A stretch of DNA of 64,000 nucleotides from Clostridiales bacterium (GTDB lineage: Bacteria; Bacillota; Clostridia; Clostridiales; Clostridiaceae). Under the pieces are notes generated by a model. That model was not told the DNA's origin. It did not search any database and was given only the letters and a program-made list of their open reading frames with translations. The position numbers and the translations under genes were made by a program. Each line of letters begins with the position of its first letter. Position 1 is the first letter of the stretch. This document shows, in pieces, positions 38,190-47,540 of this stretch. The stretch is taken from contig JAAYPK010000119.1 of the NCBI GenBank assembly GCA_012519845.1, positions 1 through 64,000 of the forward strand, written 5' to 3'.

Positions 38190-38661
38190 GTAAATGATGC
38201 TTTACCATTTTATTCTTGTGTCTATATTCTACATAATTATGCTATAATTCTAAGGTAATTTTAGTAATCCGTAGTTGGATGGCTACGGGGGTTTTGAGCG
38301 TTTTATCCCCTTGGACTATTGGTGAATATTTCATCATAGTTAGGGGGTGGTATTGGATATGCTAGAATTGACTTTAAAAATCTTTTTTGTTATTTATATT
38401 ATTAGATTAGTTTTAAAACATAATCTTTTTATTTATAAATTAATTGTGAAGATTGAATTTCTTGGAATTCATGTAGAAATTAACAGCAAAGAGAAAAAGC
38501 ACCCATCCGACAAAGAATAGTGCTTCACTCTAGAATATAATATTAATTTAAATTCATCCAATAGCCCTAAAACAAAATAAATGTTCTAAGACTTAGCTTA
38601 GTGTTACCAGCACTAAGCTTTTCTTATTTATATTATATCAAATTCTAATAAAAAATAAACA
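38190..38661 (+). repeat. Repeat element copy A: promoter/leader, small ORF, CCAATAGCCCTAAAACAAAA block, terminator
   Basis: Long shared blocks with 53245-53757. Confidence 0.75.
38359..38520 (+). CDS. 53-aa hydrophobic small protein, family copy A
   Basis: MLELTLKIFFVIYIIRLVLKHNLFIYKLIVKIEFLGIHVEINSKEKKHPSDKE; paralogous to 53414 and 55998 ORFs. Confidence 0.65.
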   Translation: MLELTLKIFFVIYIIRLVLKHNLFIYKLIVKIEFLGIHVEINSKEKKHPSDKE

Positions 38662-38690
38662 TAAATAATTATTAAAAAAACTAAACTGCC

Positions 38691-38801
38691 CTACAAATTA
38701 GAATTTATCTGTTTTTTTTCAATTTTACTTATCTCAAAACCATTATCTAAATAAAGCTTTAAAGCTTTTTCATTCCATTTTGCTACATGATTAATAACTT
38801 A
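38691..38801 (-). pseudogene. C-terminal GNAT remnant
   Basis: VINHVAKWNEKALKLYLDNGFEISKIEKKQINSNL*. Confidence 0.65.
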
Positions 38802-38954
38802 CAATTTAAGATATTTACGTGACAATAATATATGTATTCATAATATTCTATTTTTAATAAATATATCAATAAGCTTTATTCTTTTATTGTAAATAAAAAC
38901 CCTTACCTATAGATTAACTATAAGTAAGAGTCTTAATATCTTATAACACTATTT

Positions 38955-39356
38955 CTATTTTTCAGGTTGGAAAGAAAAATGAGCATGAACAATTTTCCAC
39001 TTACCATTTATACATTCTAAATATAAAGTGCTCCTTACTACTGGAATTGGAAAACTTTTATATTTGGAGATAAAACATAAACAAGCCGCACTTTCTTTAT
39101 GAAATATATTCAAGTTTTCTATTATTAGCTTCTCAACACCTCCAGACTCAGTTTCCTTTCCCTTAACAAAGAAGTCAGAAATTAATTTCAAATGTTCATC
39201 TAGAGTATATGTATCATTACCTTTATGATTATCAAAATATATTAATACATTACTTTCACTATCATAAAACTCTTTTAGACTTACTATATCCTTATTGTAA
39301 AAACACTCATTATATTGATTTAAAAAATCAATAAAGATATCATTATCATTCTCCAT
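38955..39356 (-). CDS. NTF2/SnoaL-like protein
   Basis: FLNQYNECFYNKDIVSLKEFYDSESNVLIYFDNHKG; WKIVHAHFS. Confidence 0.75.
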   Translation of the reverse strand: MENDNDIFIDFLNQYNECFYNKDIVSLKEFYDSESNVLIYFDNHKGNDTYTLDEHLKLISDFFVKGKETESGGVEKLIIENLNIFHKESAACLCFISKYKSFPIPVVRSTLYLECINGKWKIVHAHFSFQPEK

Positions 39357-39478
39357 TATACCCCTCCACCATTATATTTTTGGCTATTCAAACTTCTATT
39401 TATTCGTCTGAATTCCCAATAACTTACTAATCAATTATAGCATAAGACATTATACTTTAATACATTGACATATTTCAA

Positions 39479-39557
39479 TTACATTATTTATATGTATATT
39501 CTAAATTAATTACAAATGTTAAATTTCTTGGAATTAATATAGAAATTAAAATTTATG
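39479..39557 (+). pseudogene. Remnant of the small hydrophobic protein family
   Basis: LHYLYVYSKLITNVKFLGINIEIK resembles HNLFIYKLIVKIEFLGIHVEIN. Confidence 0.5.
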
Positions 39558-40323
39558 CCTTTCTTGCTAAATATAAATCCATTGTATCATATATATTTAT
39601 TTTTCCACCTATTTCATCAATAGCATTTTTCATATCTGTTTCAAAATTATTTTTTATTTCTAGAGGTAATGCTCTATGGTCTGAGTATGTATTTAATAAA
39701 CAGATATATTCATTTGATGTAAGGGTTCTTTGTCTATAATATAATTTACAAGTTATATCCTTGAATCCAAATTGATCTAATTCATCAATCCGTTTTTGAG
39801 TATCATTTTTACTAAACTCAATTATCTCTTTATCACATGGCCTATATTTATCATATATTTTCTTATTTGCAATATTACTTATATCATCTTTTCTATTTGG
39901 AAATGGATGATTCCAAAATAAAGCTATAACACCATTATCCTTCAGTATATTTCTCACTTTTCTATACCCCTCCTCTAATGGTAACCAATGAAAAGCGGTT
40001 GCACAATATACTAAGTTGAAAGTTTCAGCTTCAAATTGGTGTTCAATAAAATCTGCATTAATAACCTCAAAGTTCCTATAACCTCTATACTTATCCGCAA
40101 CATATTTGGTAAGGTTAACCCCAATGTCTATTGCAGTTACTTTACAACCAAGTTGCAGAATTGGTAATGTAGCTTGTCCTGTACCAATTCCTATTTCCAA
40201 TGCTTTAGAGTCCCTTGATATATTAGAATAATTAATAATATCAGAAAACAATTCTTTTGGGTATGTTGGTCTATAGTTATCATAATTTCTTACATCTTCA
40301 TTAAATTTTAAACGTAAATCCAT
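39553..40323 (-). CDS. Class I SAM-dependent methyltransferase
   Basis: RPTYPKELFSDIINY, ALEIGIGTGQATLPILQLGCKVTAIDIG, YCATAFHWL. Confidence 0.93.
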   Translation of the reverse strand: MDLRLKFNEDVRNYDNYRPTYPKELFSDIINYSNISRDSKALEIGIGTGQATLPILQLGCKVTAIDIGVNLTKYVADKYRGYRNFEVINADFIEHQFEAETFNLVYCATAFHWLPLEEGYRKVRNILKDNGVIALFWNHPFPNRKDDISNIANKKIYDKYRPCDKEIIEFSKNDTQKRIDELDQFGFKDITCKLYYRQRTLTSNEYICLLNTYSDHRALPLEIKNNFETDMKNAIDEIGGKINIYDTMDLYLARKA

Positions 40324-40375
40324 ATAATATCGCCTTCTCTAAATTACTTTTAATCCAATAGCCCTAAAACAAAAA

Positions 40376-41170
40376 TCATTTTATTATATAATTTTTAAGA
40401 TACTGTACTGATTCCCTTAAACCTTCTATTGTCTTAGTTTCTAAAACACATGTACAATTATTTTTTGCTGCAATGTTTATCCTATCTTTAATATCAATTT
40501 CACCTTTTCCAAGTGGTAAATGATTTTTATCCTTTGTTGCATCATGTATATGCATATGTTTTAATTTATTTATATTCTTTTTTATAAATGTTATATCATT
40601 ATTTCCAATACAATAATCATGTCCAATATCAAAGGTTAATGCAAAAACCTGGCTCTGAAGTAATATATCTATTGATTCTTTCATAAAATCTGTATAACCA
40701 TCACTATTTTCTATACAAATCTTTATATTTCTTTTACCTATCTTTTCTTCACATAAATCTCTAAATTTAATTAATTTATTTAGGTATATATCTTTGTACT
40801 TTTCAAATAGATATATTTTTTCATTAGGCAAAGTAAAATACACGCCCTTATCCATATGCATATTTAGTATTGGTATATTTAATTTTTTTGCAATATCTAT
40901 TGTAAATAACACTGTATTTATATAATCTTTTGATACCTCTTCATTAAAATCACACACTCTTAAATTCTCATCTAAATGTATAGTAAAAAATATATTATCA
41001 TTTATAATACTACGTTTCATCATATTTATATCTATATTATTTTTCTGATATTGTGGTAAATTCATATTAATTTCTATAAAATCTAGTTTAAGTTCTTTGC
41101 ATAACTTTATAGTTTTATCTAAAGAATCACATTCTATTAATGTAGGCATACCATATAATATTCTATCCAT
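40376..41170 (-). CDS. Sugar phosphate isomerase/AP-endonuclease-2-like TIM-barrel protein
   Basis: IENSDGY, ALTFDIGHDYCIG, HMHIHDATKDKNHLPLGKGEID. Confidence 0.88.
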   Translation of the reverse strand: MDRILYGMPTLIECDSLDKTIKLCKELKLDFIEINMNLPQYQKNNIDINMMKRSIINDNIFFTIHLDENLRVCDFNEEVSKDYINTVLFTIDIAKKLNIPILNMHMDKGVYFTLPNEKIYLFEKYKDIYLNKLIKFRDLCEEKIGKRNIKICIENSDGYTDFMKESIDILLQSQVFALTFDIGHDYCIGNNDITFIKKNINKLKHMHIHDATKDKNHLPLGKGEIDIKDRINIAAKNNCTCVLETKTIEGLRESVQYLKNYIIK

Positions 41171-41320
41171 ATACTCACCTCAAATAAATTTAAATTGTAT
41201 TTTTATATTCTGTAGCTTTTAACCTTTCTTTATATTATATCAGAAGGAGTTTTTTGTTGTGAACCCTAGCTAAAAGCCTTTTGTAACCCACCTCTAACGT
41301 GGGGTTTTCTATAAAAAAAA

Positions 41321-41344
41321 AGGTTGTAGTTTAAACTACAACCT
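41321..41344. terminator. 24-bp perfect palindrome AGGTTGTAGTTTAAACTACAACCT with T-run on the minus strand
   Basis: Downstream of the zinc-ribbon ORF. Confidence 0.8.
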
Positions 41345-41358
41345 AAAACAATCTAAAA

Positions 41359-41511
41359 TTATCTTCTATTTTGTTCTTTTTTAGCTCTTCTACAAGATAC
41401 ACATCTTGTTGGCTCATTTTCGAATCCTTTTTCCTTGTAGAATTCTTGTTCTCCTACTGAAAATACGAATTCACTTCCGCAATCTTTACATACTATTGTC
41501 TTATCTGTCAT
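41359..41511 (-). CDS. 50-aa zinc-ribbon protein (absent from ORF track)
   Basis: MTDKTIVCKDCGSEFVFSVGEQEFYKEKGFENEPTRCVSCRRAKKEQNRR. Confidence 0.88.
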   Translation of the reverse strand: MTDKTIVCKDCGSEFVFSVGEQEFYKEKGFENEPTRCVSCRRAKKEQNRR

Positions 41512-41672
41512 AAATATTCCTCCTAAATTTAAAGATTCTAAATTGATATATAATCTCTTATTTACGAGAAACTATTTACCTAAATGAAACTTTTTATTGT
41601 TAGCAATCTTTGCTACTCATTAATAATAACACAGTATTTATTTAAATGCAACCTTTTTTTATTTTTTTTTCT

Positions 41673-42218
41673 TTAAGAACCTATTTTTAATATTTTTGGC
41701 TTCATAGTGCCATTACTATATTTCTTGAAGAATAAGAAAAACTCCTCTTTATTAAATTCTCCATTCTTTATTAAGATTTCCTGTTTTTTATTTCCTAGCT
41801 CCACTAAATATCCAGTCTCTTTATATCCGTTATTAATATAGAATTTTTTACGTTTTAATCTTTGTTTAATGTCTTTTGCTTCCTGATCACATCTTTCAAT
41901 AGAAACAATTATTTTACTATTAGTATGCATTGATTGAATTTTCTCTAAAATAAAGCTACCATATCCCTTTCCCCTAATGTTTTCATCAACTGCTAAGAAC
42001 ATTACAAAAGTTAAATTCTCAATTGTTGACATATAAACAAAGCCACATAAAGTATCTTTGTCATGAAATGATATAAATTCAGTGCTGCTCATCTTTGCCA
42101 TTATTAGCATCATAATAAAAGACATACGGTCTCCTTTAGGAAAAGAAGATTTATATATTTCCTTTATTTTTTGTTTCTCTTTGTTTTTTCTAGTAACATT
42201 CTCAATTCGTAAATCCAT
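41673..42218 (-). CDS. GNAT acetyltransferase
   Basis: FLAVDENIRGKGYGSFILEKIQ; FYINNGYKETGYLVEL. Confidence 0.85.
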   Translation of the reverse strand: MDLRIENVTRKNKEKQKIKEIYKSSFPKGDRMSFIMMLIMAKMSSTEFISFHDKDTLCGFVYMSTIENLTFVMFLAVDENIRGKGYGSFILEKIQSMHTNSKIIVSIERCDQEAKDIKQRLKRKKFYINNGYKETGYLVELGNKKQEILIKNGEFNKEEFFLFFKKYSNGTMKPKILKIGS

Positions 42219-42228
42219 TTTTCTTTAC

Positions 42229-42777
42229 CTAATTCTCCATAGTTTCTTCTAAAGTAACATAAATACTATTAGTTATTTTTTCGATTCTATCAATACTTTT
42301 ATATCTGACCTTTAAATATTCTTCAATATCAACTTCATTTTCCTTTATATATAATACTCCCAATTTATAAATTCCATTATTAAGGGAACAGTTGAAATAA
42401 AAAACTTTATTTTCTTCAATTTCATCACCAGATGGTGGATTTAGTTTGATTGTTTTAGTTAATAATTCATAATCAGGATTTTCTATGCTATCTATTACTT
42501 CTTCAAAATTATAATTAGTAATTGCCTTATCCCCACTAATTGAAACTATTTCTAACATCTCCTCAGATACTGCTGTAATTATATCTTGATTTTCTTTACA
42601 ATAAGTAATTAATTGCTTAAACTTATCTTCTACAATTTCTTTATCTGTGAATTCCTGAATTTGTTTAGAATCATCCACTAATTTCTCATCTTGCCCTTTA
42701 GCACTGCAACCATAACTACTTATAACTAACATTACTAAACACATACATAAAGTTAAATATCTCATACTATTCCTCAC
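42229..42777 (-). CDS. Lipoprotein of unknown function
   Basis: Lipobox LVISSYGCSAKG. Confidence 0.75.
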   Translation of the reverse strand: MRNSMRYLTLCMCLVMLVISSYGCSAKGQDEKLVDDSKQIQEFTDKEIVEDKFKQLITYCKENQDIITAVSEEMLEIVSISGDKAITNYNFEEVIDSIENPDYELLTKTIKLNPPSGDEIEENKVFYFNCSLNNGIYKLGVLYIKENEVDIEEYLKVRYKSIDRIEKITNSIYVTLEETMEN

Positions 42778-42789
42778 AATTTAATTATT

Positions 42790-45700
42790 TTATTCAAATT
42801 TATATGTGCTTGAATTCCATACATAGTTTTTCTGATCTGCTTCATTTCTAAATATAACATTTGATTTTATTGCCTTTGACATAACTTGATCTTTTCCACT
42901 TGGCACATAATATTGCCATGTATTCTCACTAAAAGCTAATAATATCATTTCTATATCATTTGCACAAGCATTTCCATTGTTCCTCATTAATCCATTGCTT
43001 TGTGGCAAACCAAAATCCAAATTGCTATAAATGATTTCTGCATTAGAAAGTGGCTCATATCCATGATTTACTGAAGCACTACCATATAAGTCTTTTAACC
43101 CAAATACATGTCCAAATTCATGTGCTGATGTTCCTTCATATTGTCCTAAACTATATAAACTACCTGAATACTTAGAACATGCACTACTTTTTTTATTCTT
43201 ATGTCCACTCTCCTTACAATAGCTAGAATACATTGTCACAACACGATTACAGTTTGTTTTCCAATCTACACCAGACTGATTGCATACTCCACAAACACCA
43301 TCTTTTACATTTACAGTAATAGTTTTTTGTAACCATGTAATGGAGCTTGTATTTTCTGATATTTCAACATTAAAATTAACTTTTAGGTCCTTATAAAAGT
43401 CATATTCATTACCTGTATAATTTCCTTCAAATCGACTTCGTATACCATCCATTATCAGTTCCTTAAAGGTTATTTGATTACCTAATTTATTAATAATATT
43501 GTCCATTTCTGTTTGATGATTTGCAGATAAATTTGTAGTTTTAAGAGATGTACTAGCAATCTTATTAGCATCCTCTTTAAATACTATTTCCACATGTAGT
43601 GTAACATCATTATCTTTAATTGTAACATAAGATGGATAACTGGATTTATTTTCCTCGTTATTTTTTATTTCAGGAAATAAAGTTTCTACTGTATCTTTAT
43701 GAAGTGGACCAATATTTTTGTATCTTTCATCCACTCCATCCCATTTACTCTCATCTATATCTAATATGCCATCTTCATCACTATCTTTTAGAGTTGGATC
43801 AGATTTTATTGGTAATACATAAATTTCAGATAATATCTCCATTAGATTTTTTCCATTTATTTCATATATATTGTTGTACCTAGACAAATTGTAATTATTA
43901 AATAAGCTACCAAACTTTGTCATTTCTAAATACTCAATATAGGTTGGTAAATTAACAGAACCATCTCCATTAACAGTAACCTTCTTTTGGTCTACCTCTT
44001 CCCAATCTGTTAATCCATCACCATCTGTATCAGTAATCCCCCTTGAATTTAATTCTGCATTTAACACAATTAGCTTCAAGCCAGCAGATGTAATCATCTT
44101 ATATTTATACATTGGTACATTAGGTAAATAGCCATAAATAAATTCTAGCACTTCCTCTGTAAAATCAATGTAGCTATAAATTAGTAATCCTTTGCTTTCT
44201 TTTGATAATCTATCATACCAAGAACCTACTTGAGTAGCTGGTTCAGCTATACAACAATGAATATTAGCATCTGCCACCTTCTGTATAAGAGAATTAGTCT
44301 CGCTGGACATATATGCATTACCAATAAATATTGATGTTTTAAATGCATCAGCCCTTAATGGCAGAGTATTAATCATTGTATTTACTTGTTTATCTATATA
44401 CGGTGTTTGTGGTGGTGTATTTAATAATTTCTGTATCATTGAAGATAATTGTGTTGTATTACTTGCATATTCTTGTCCAAAAGATGTTTCTACAACATTT
44501 CCATTTTGATCAAGAACATAAATCCTAACATCCTTAGTTTCATAGAACAAAGCTTTTCCAATTAATTCAATATTTGTTTTAATGCTTTGAAATTCAGATA
44601 AAGTAAGTCCTTTAACATTATTATTCAAATTAAATATAACATCAATTTTATCTTTTGACTCTTCCTCTGGATTCATAATTGCATTTTTATTCATCAATCT
44701 ATTTACACTACTATATGATGCATCACTCTTGGCACTTGCTTCTACCTTCTCCTGCAAAATATCCTTATTTTCCATAGAGAATGTTTTAGATTGAAATTGG
44801 TTATTATCTGCAATTTCATACCCTAAATTACTTAACCACTTTTCCATGTCTACTAAACAATAAGTTCCAACCTTTTCTACATCAGCTATAAGAGTGTTAT
44901 TAACCTCATCTACTTCAGTAGTTATTGGCATCAATAACCCTTCTTCTTCATTATACCAAAACACATTATATCTACGAACACCCTTTAAATCTTCAGTACT
45001 ATACTTCTCATGAATGTTTATATCACTTATTGAAAATTTAAGTTTTACAGTAGAAATATTATTGTCCTTATTAGTAGATATAATTTCAGGTGCTATACCA
45101 AGTATACTATCATTTTTTAGAATAGATGAATATGCACTTTCTCTTACAATTAAATTCGAATACACACTTCCCTGTGCTTCAAATTCTAAACTTAATTTAT
45201 AATCATCATTATCCTTATTAATCTCTTCTAATAATTTATTTTCAGCATTCACCTTTTGAGTTGACTTGTACTCTTTATCTGGATAAGAAAATGTTTTTGG
45301 ATTTAATGGATCCAATCCTATTAATATTTCATCTCCATCTAACACAGTATCCTTATCTGTATCTGTAACAAGAGGATCTGTGTTATGAATAGTAACTTCC
45401 TCTCCATCTGATAGTCCATCTCCATCAGTATCTACAACAAGAGGATCTGTTCCTAATTGAAATTCCTTTATTGTAGTAAGTCCATCTTCATCTGTATCTA
45501 AGTCTGCATCACTTACACCATTGTCTAAAGTAGAGATCTTCAATGGGTTAGTTGATGAATGTAATACTTCATAACCATCTGAAAGCCCATCTCCATCAGT
45601 ATCTGGATTATTTAGATCTGTTCCTATTTCACTTTCATAGTCATCTGGAAGTCCGTCTCCATCAGTATCAATCATATCTTCCCAAGACTTTGCTCGTTGA

Positions 45701-46443
45701 AATCCATCATCATTTTCTTCTTCATCTGCCAATTGACACTTTCCAGTTACTTCTACATTAACTGTATAATCTTCCTCAGAAATAGTAATAGTTTTTTCCT
45801 TAGATGTATTAATATCAATAATTTTGGCTTTTACTGGAGTTGCATTACCAAAAACTAATCCACCCATAAAAGTAGAAACAATAAAAATAGAAATAATTTT
45901 TTTCCCTTTTTTAGTTTTCATAAGAAATACTGTTGATCCAACTACTAATAACATAACAATTCCTGTTTTTATCATTGTGTTAGCATCACTCGTAATTGGC
46001 ATATTATCTGATTCTGAAGATTTGTTATTACCCTCTTTACCTTCTACTGGCTTATCAACATCTACATCTACTATGATATGGTCGCTTTGCTTTTCTTCCA
46101 TTTTTAATGTAATTTCTAATTCAACTAATTCCCCCGCTTTAATTGAATTAACCTGCCAGATAACATTCTCTTCTGTTATCTCCCCTTGTGTATCTAGAAC
46201 CTTTAGTCCTTTAGGAATAATTGCCTTGACACTTATATCTGTTACATCTGACCTATAATTATTATCAAGTTTAATAGAATATTTAATTTCATCCTTTTGT
46301 TCATATACTTCCTTTTCCGTAGTTACATTTAATTGTAATTCACTGTTTTCTTTGGCACTAGTTGGTAAGGCTACATTAACAAAGATTAAAATTACAAATA
46401 AAGCCAGAATTATTTTATTTTTTCCCCTTCTCACAAATATCAC
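42790..46443 (-). CDS. Large surface protein: DUF11-like region, internal anchor-like TM segments, thrombospondin type-3 Ca-binding repeats, C-terminal metzincin-like protease
   Basis: DTDGDGLPDDYESEIGTDLNNPDTDGDGLSDGYE repeats; EGTSAHEFGHVFGLKDLY (HExxHxxGxxD) and NGLMRN Met-turn-like motif. Confidence 0.85.
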   Translation of the reverse strand: MIFVRRGKNKIILALFVILIFVNVALPTSAKENSELQLNVTTEKEVYEQKDEIKYSIKLDNNYRSDVTDISVKAIIPKGLKVLDTQGEITEENVIWQVNSIKAGELVELEITLKMEEKQSDHIIVDVDVDKPVEGKEGNNKSSESDNMPITSDANTMIKTGIVMLLVVGSTVFLMKTKKGKKIISIFIVSTFMGGLVFGNATPVKAKIIDINTSKEKTITISEEDYTVNVEVTGKCQLADEEENDDGFQRAKSWEDMIDTDGDGLPDDYESEIGTDLNNPDTDGDGLSDGYEVLHSSTNPLKISTLDNGVSDADLDTDEDGLTTIKEFQLGTDPLVVDTDGDGLSDGEEVTIHNTDPLVTDTDKDTVLDGDEILIGLDPLNPKTFSYPDKEYKSTQKVNAENKLLEEINKDNDDYKLSLEFEAQGSVYSNLIVRESAYSSILKNDSILGIAPEIISTNKDNNISTVKLKFSISDINIHEKYSTEDLKGVRRYNVFWYNEEEGLLMPITTEVDEVNNTLIADVEKVGTYCLVDMEKWLSNLGYEIADNNQFQSKTFSMENKDILQEKVEASAKSDASYSSVNRLMNKNAIMNPEEESKDKIDVIFNLNNNVKGLTLSEFQSIKTNIELIGKALFYETKDVRIYVLDQNGNVVETSFGQEYASNTTQLSSMIQKLLNTPPQTPYIDKQVNTMINTLPLRADAFKTSIFIGNAYMSSETNSLIQKVADANIHCCIAEPATQVGSWYDRLSKESKGLLIYSYIDFTEEVLEFIYGYLPNVPMYKYKMITSAGLKLIVLNAELNSRGITDTDGDGLTDWEEVDQKKVTVNGDGSVNLPTYIEYLEMTKFGSLFNNYNLSRYNNIYEINGKNLMEILSEIYVLPIKSDPTLKDSDEDGILDIDESKWDGVDERYKNIGPLHKDTVETLFPEIKNNEENKSSYPSYVTIKDNDVTLHVEIVFKEDANKIASTSLKTTNLSANHQTEMDNIINKLGNQITFKELIMDGIRSRFEGNYTGNEYDFYKDLKVNFNVEISENTSSITWLQKTITVNVKDGVCGVCNQSGVDWKTNCNRVVTMYSSYCKESGHKNKKSSACSKYSGSLYSLGQYEGTSAHEFGHVFGLKDLYGSASVNHGYEPLSNAEIIYSNLDFGLPQSNGLMRNNGNACANDIEMILLAFSENTWQYYVPSGKDQVMSKAIKSNVIFRNEADQKNYVWNSSTYKFE

Positions 46444-46530
46444 CCCTCAGATATACTTCTATCAAAATATATCATATATGGAATTATTTAACAACCGTGT
46501 TTTTATGTAATATTCAAATGGGTAATATTT

Positions 46531-47256
46531 TTATTCTATACCAAATTTATTTTCCGGATTAAAATCATCAGGATACTTTTCTGAAATAGTTAGTTTTTTA
46601 TTTTCATCTACACCTGCATAATAAACATCTTCAATGTTATTTATACTTTTCTTTTTAAGTTCAGATTGTAACCACTTTTTACTTATACCAGCAATTGCAA
46701 GATTCTTATCAATTATTTTGCCATCAATTATAATATCATTTAGTAAAGAAATATTTTTTACCTTAAGATCCATATGGTATGGAGTTACTGGCTTTTTATT
46801 TGCCTTTATTAATACTGATACTTGTCCATTGCTCTCCATTAATGCAAATTGTACATCCTCTAATCTAAAAACATCCTTTTCTCTTAACTTCATCATAAGC
46901 TCATTTATTGTAATCCTAAGCCTTTTCATATTTTTATCAATAATACGTCCATTTTCTACTAATATCAATGTTTTAGCATTTATTATCCTTCTAGCTGTAT
47001 AACTTTTTAAATTTAAATAGCTAGTTGCTATAGTTAATAATGTAAAAACTATTAATGCTATAATTCCTGAAAATACTACATGATCTTTATTAATTATAAT
47101 TTTAGCAATCATGGAGCCTACAGATACTCCCATAATAAAATCAAAGAAATTCATTTGTGAAATAATTTTAATACCAATTAATTTACTTAGAACTAGCGCT
47201 AAAACAAATATAAAGATACCTTTTATTATTGTGCTAATTAATATACTAATATACAT
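46531..47256 (-). CDS. DUF421/YetF-family membrane protein
   Basis: N-terminal TMs; NAKTLILVENGRIIDKNMKRLRITINELMMKLREKDVFRLEDVQFALMESNGQVSVL. Confidence 0.88.
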   Translation of the reverse strand: MYISILISTIIKGIFIFVLALVLSKLIGIKIISQMNFFDFIMGVSVGSMIAKIIINKDHVVFSGIIALIVFTLLTIATSYLNLKSYTARRIINAKTLILVENGRIIDKNMKRLRITINELMMKLREKDVFRLEDVQFALMESNGQVSVLIKANKKPVTPYHMDLKVKNISLLNDIIIDGKIIDKNLAIAGISKKWLQSELKKKSINNIEDVYYAGVDENKKLTISEKYPDDFNPENKFGIE

Positions 47257-47271
47257 AATTCATTTAATCTT

Positions 47272-47535
47272 TTATTGTTTCTTTATATAACTTTGATGCT
47301 TTATAAATGCATTAAGATTTATTGTGCCTGTTAAAACCAATGATACTAATATGACAAAATAACTAATAGCAAAACTAAGCCACATATTAGAAGCTCTCTT
47401 ATATCTAGAAGCTTTTGAAATTTTGTCTGAAAAAATATCGTCCTCACTATTTTCTGATACTTTCTTAAAATATTGCTTTCCGCTAGATTTAGTGCCTAAA
47501 ATGTTATTCCATCCTGAATCTTCAAGAGTAACAAT
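47272..47535 (-). pseudogene. 5'-truncated DUF2812-like remnant
   Basis: VTLEDSGWNNILGTKSSGKQYFKKVSENSEDDIFSDKISKASRYKRASNMWLSFAISYFVILVSLVL, no start or N-terminus. Confidence 0.5.
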
Positions 47536-47540
47536 TTAAT

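Noticed and set aside
38190-38661. CRISPR array or IS element interpretation of the repeats
   Set aside because: No regularly spaced short repeats with unique spacers and no transposase; copies are single long units with an ORF.
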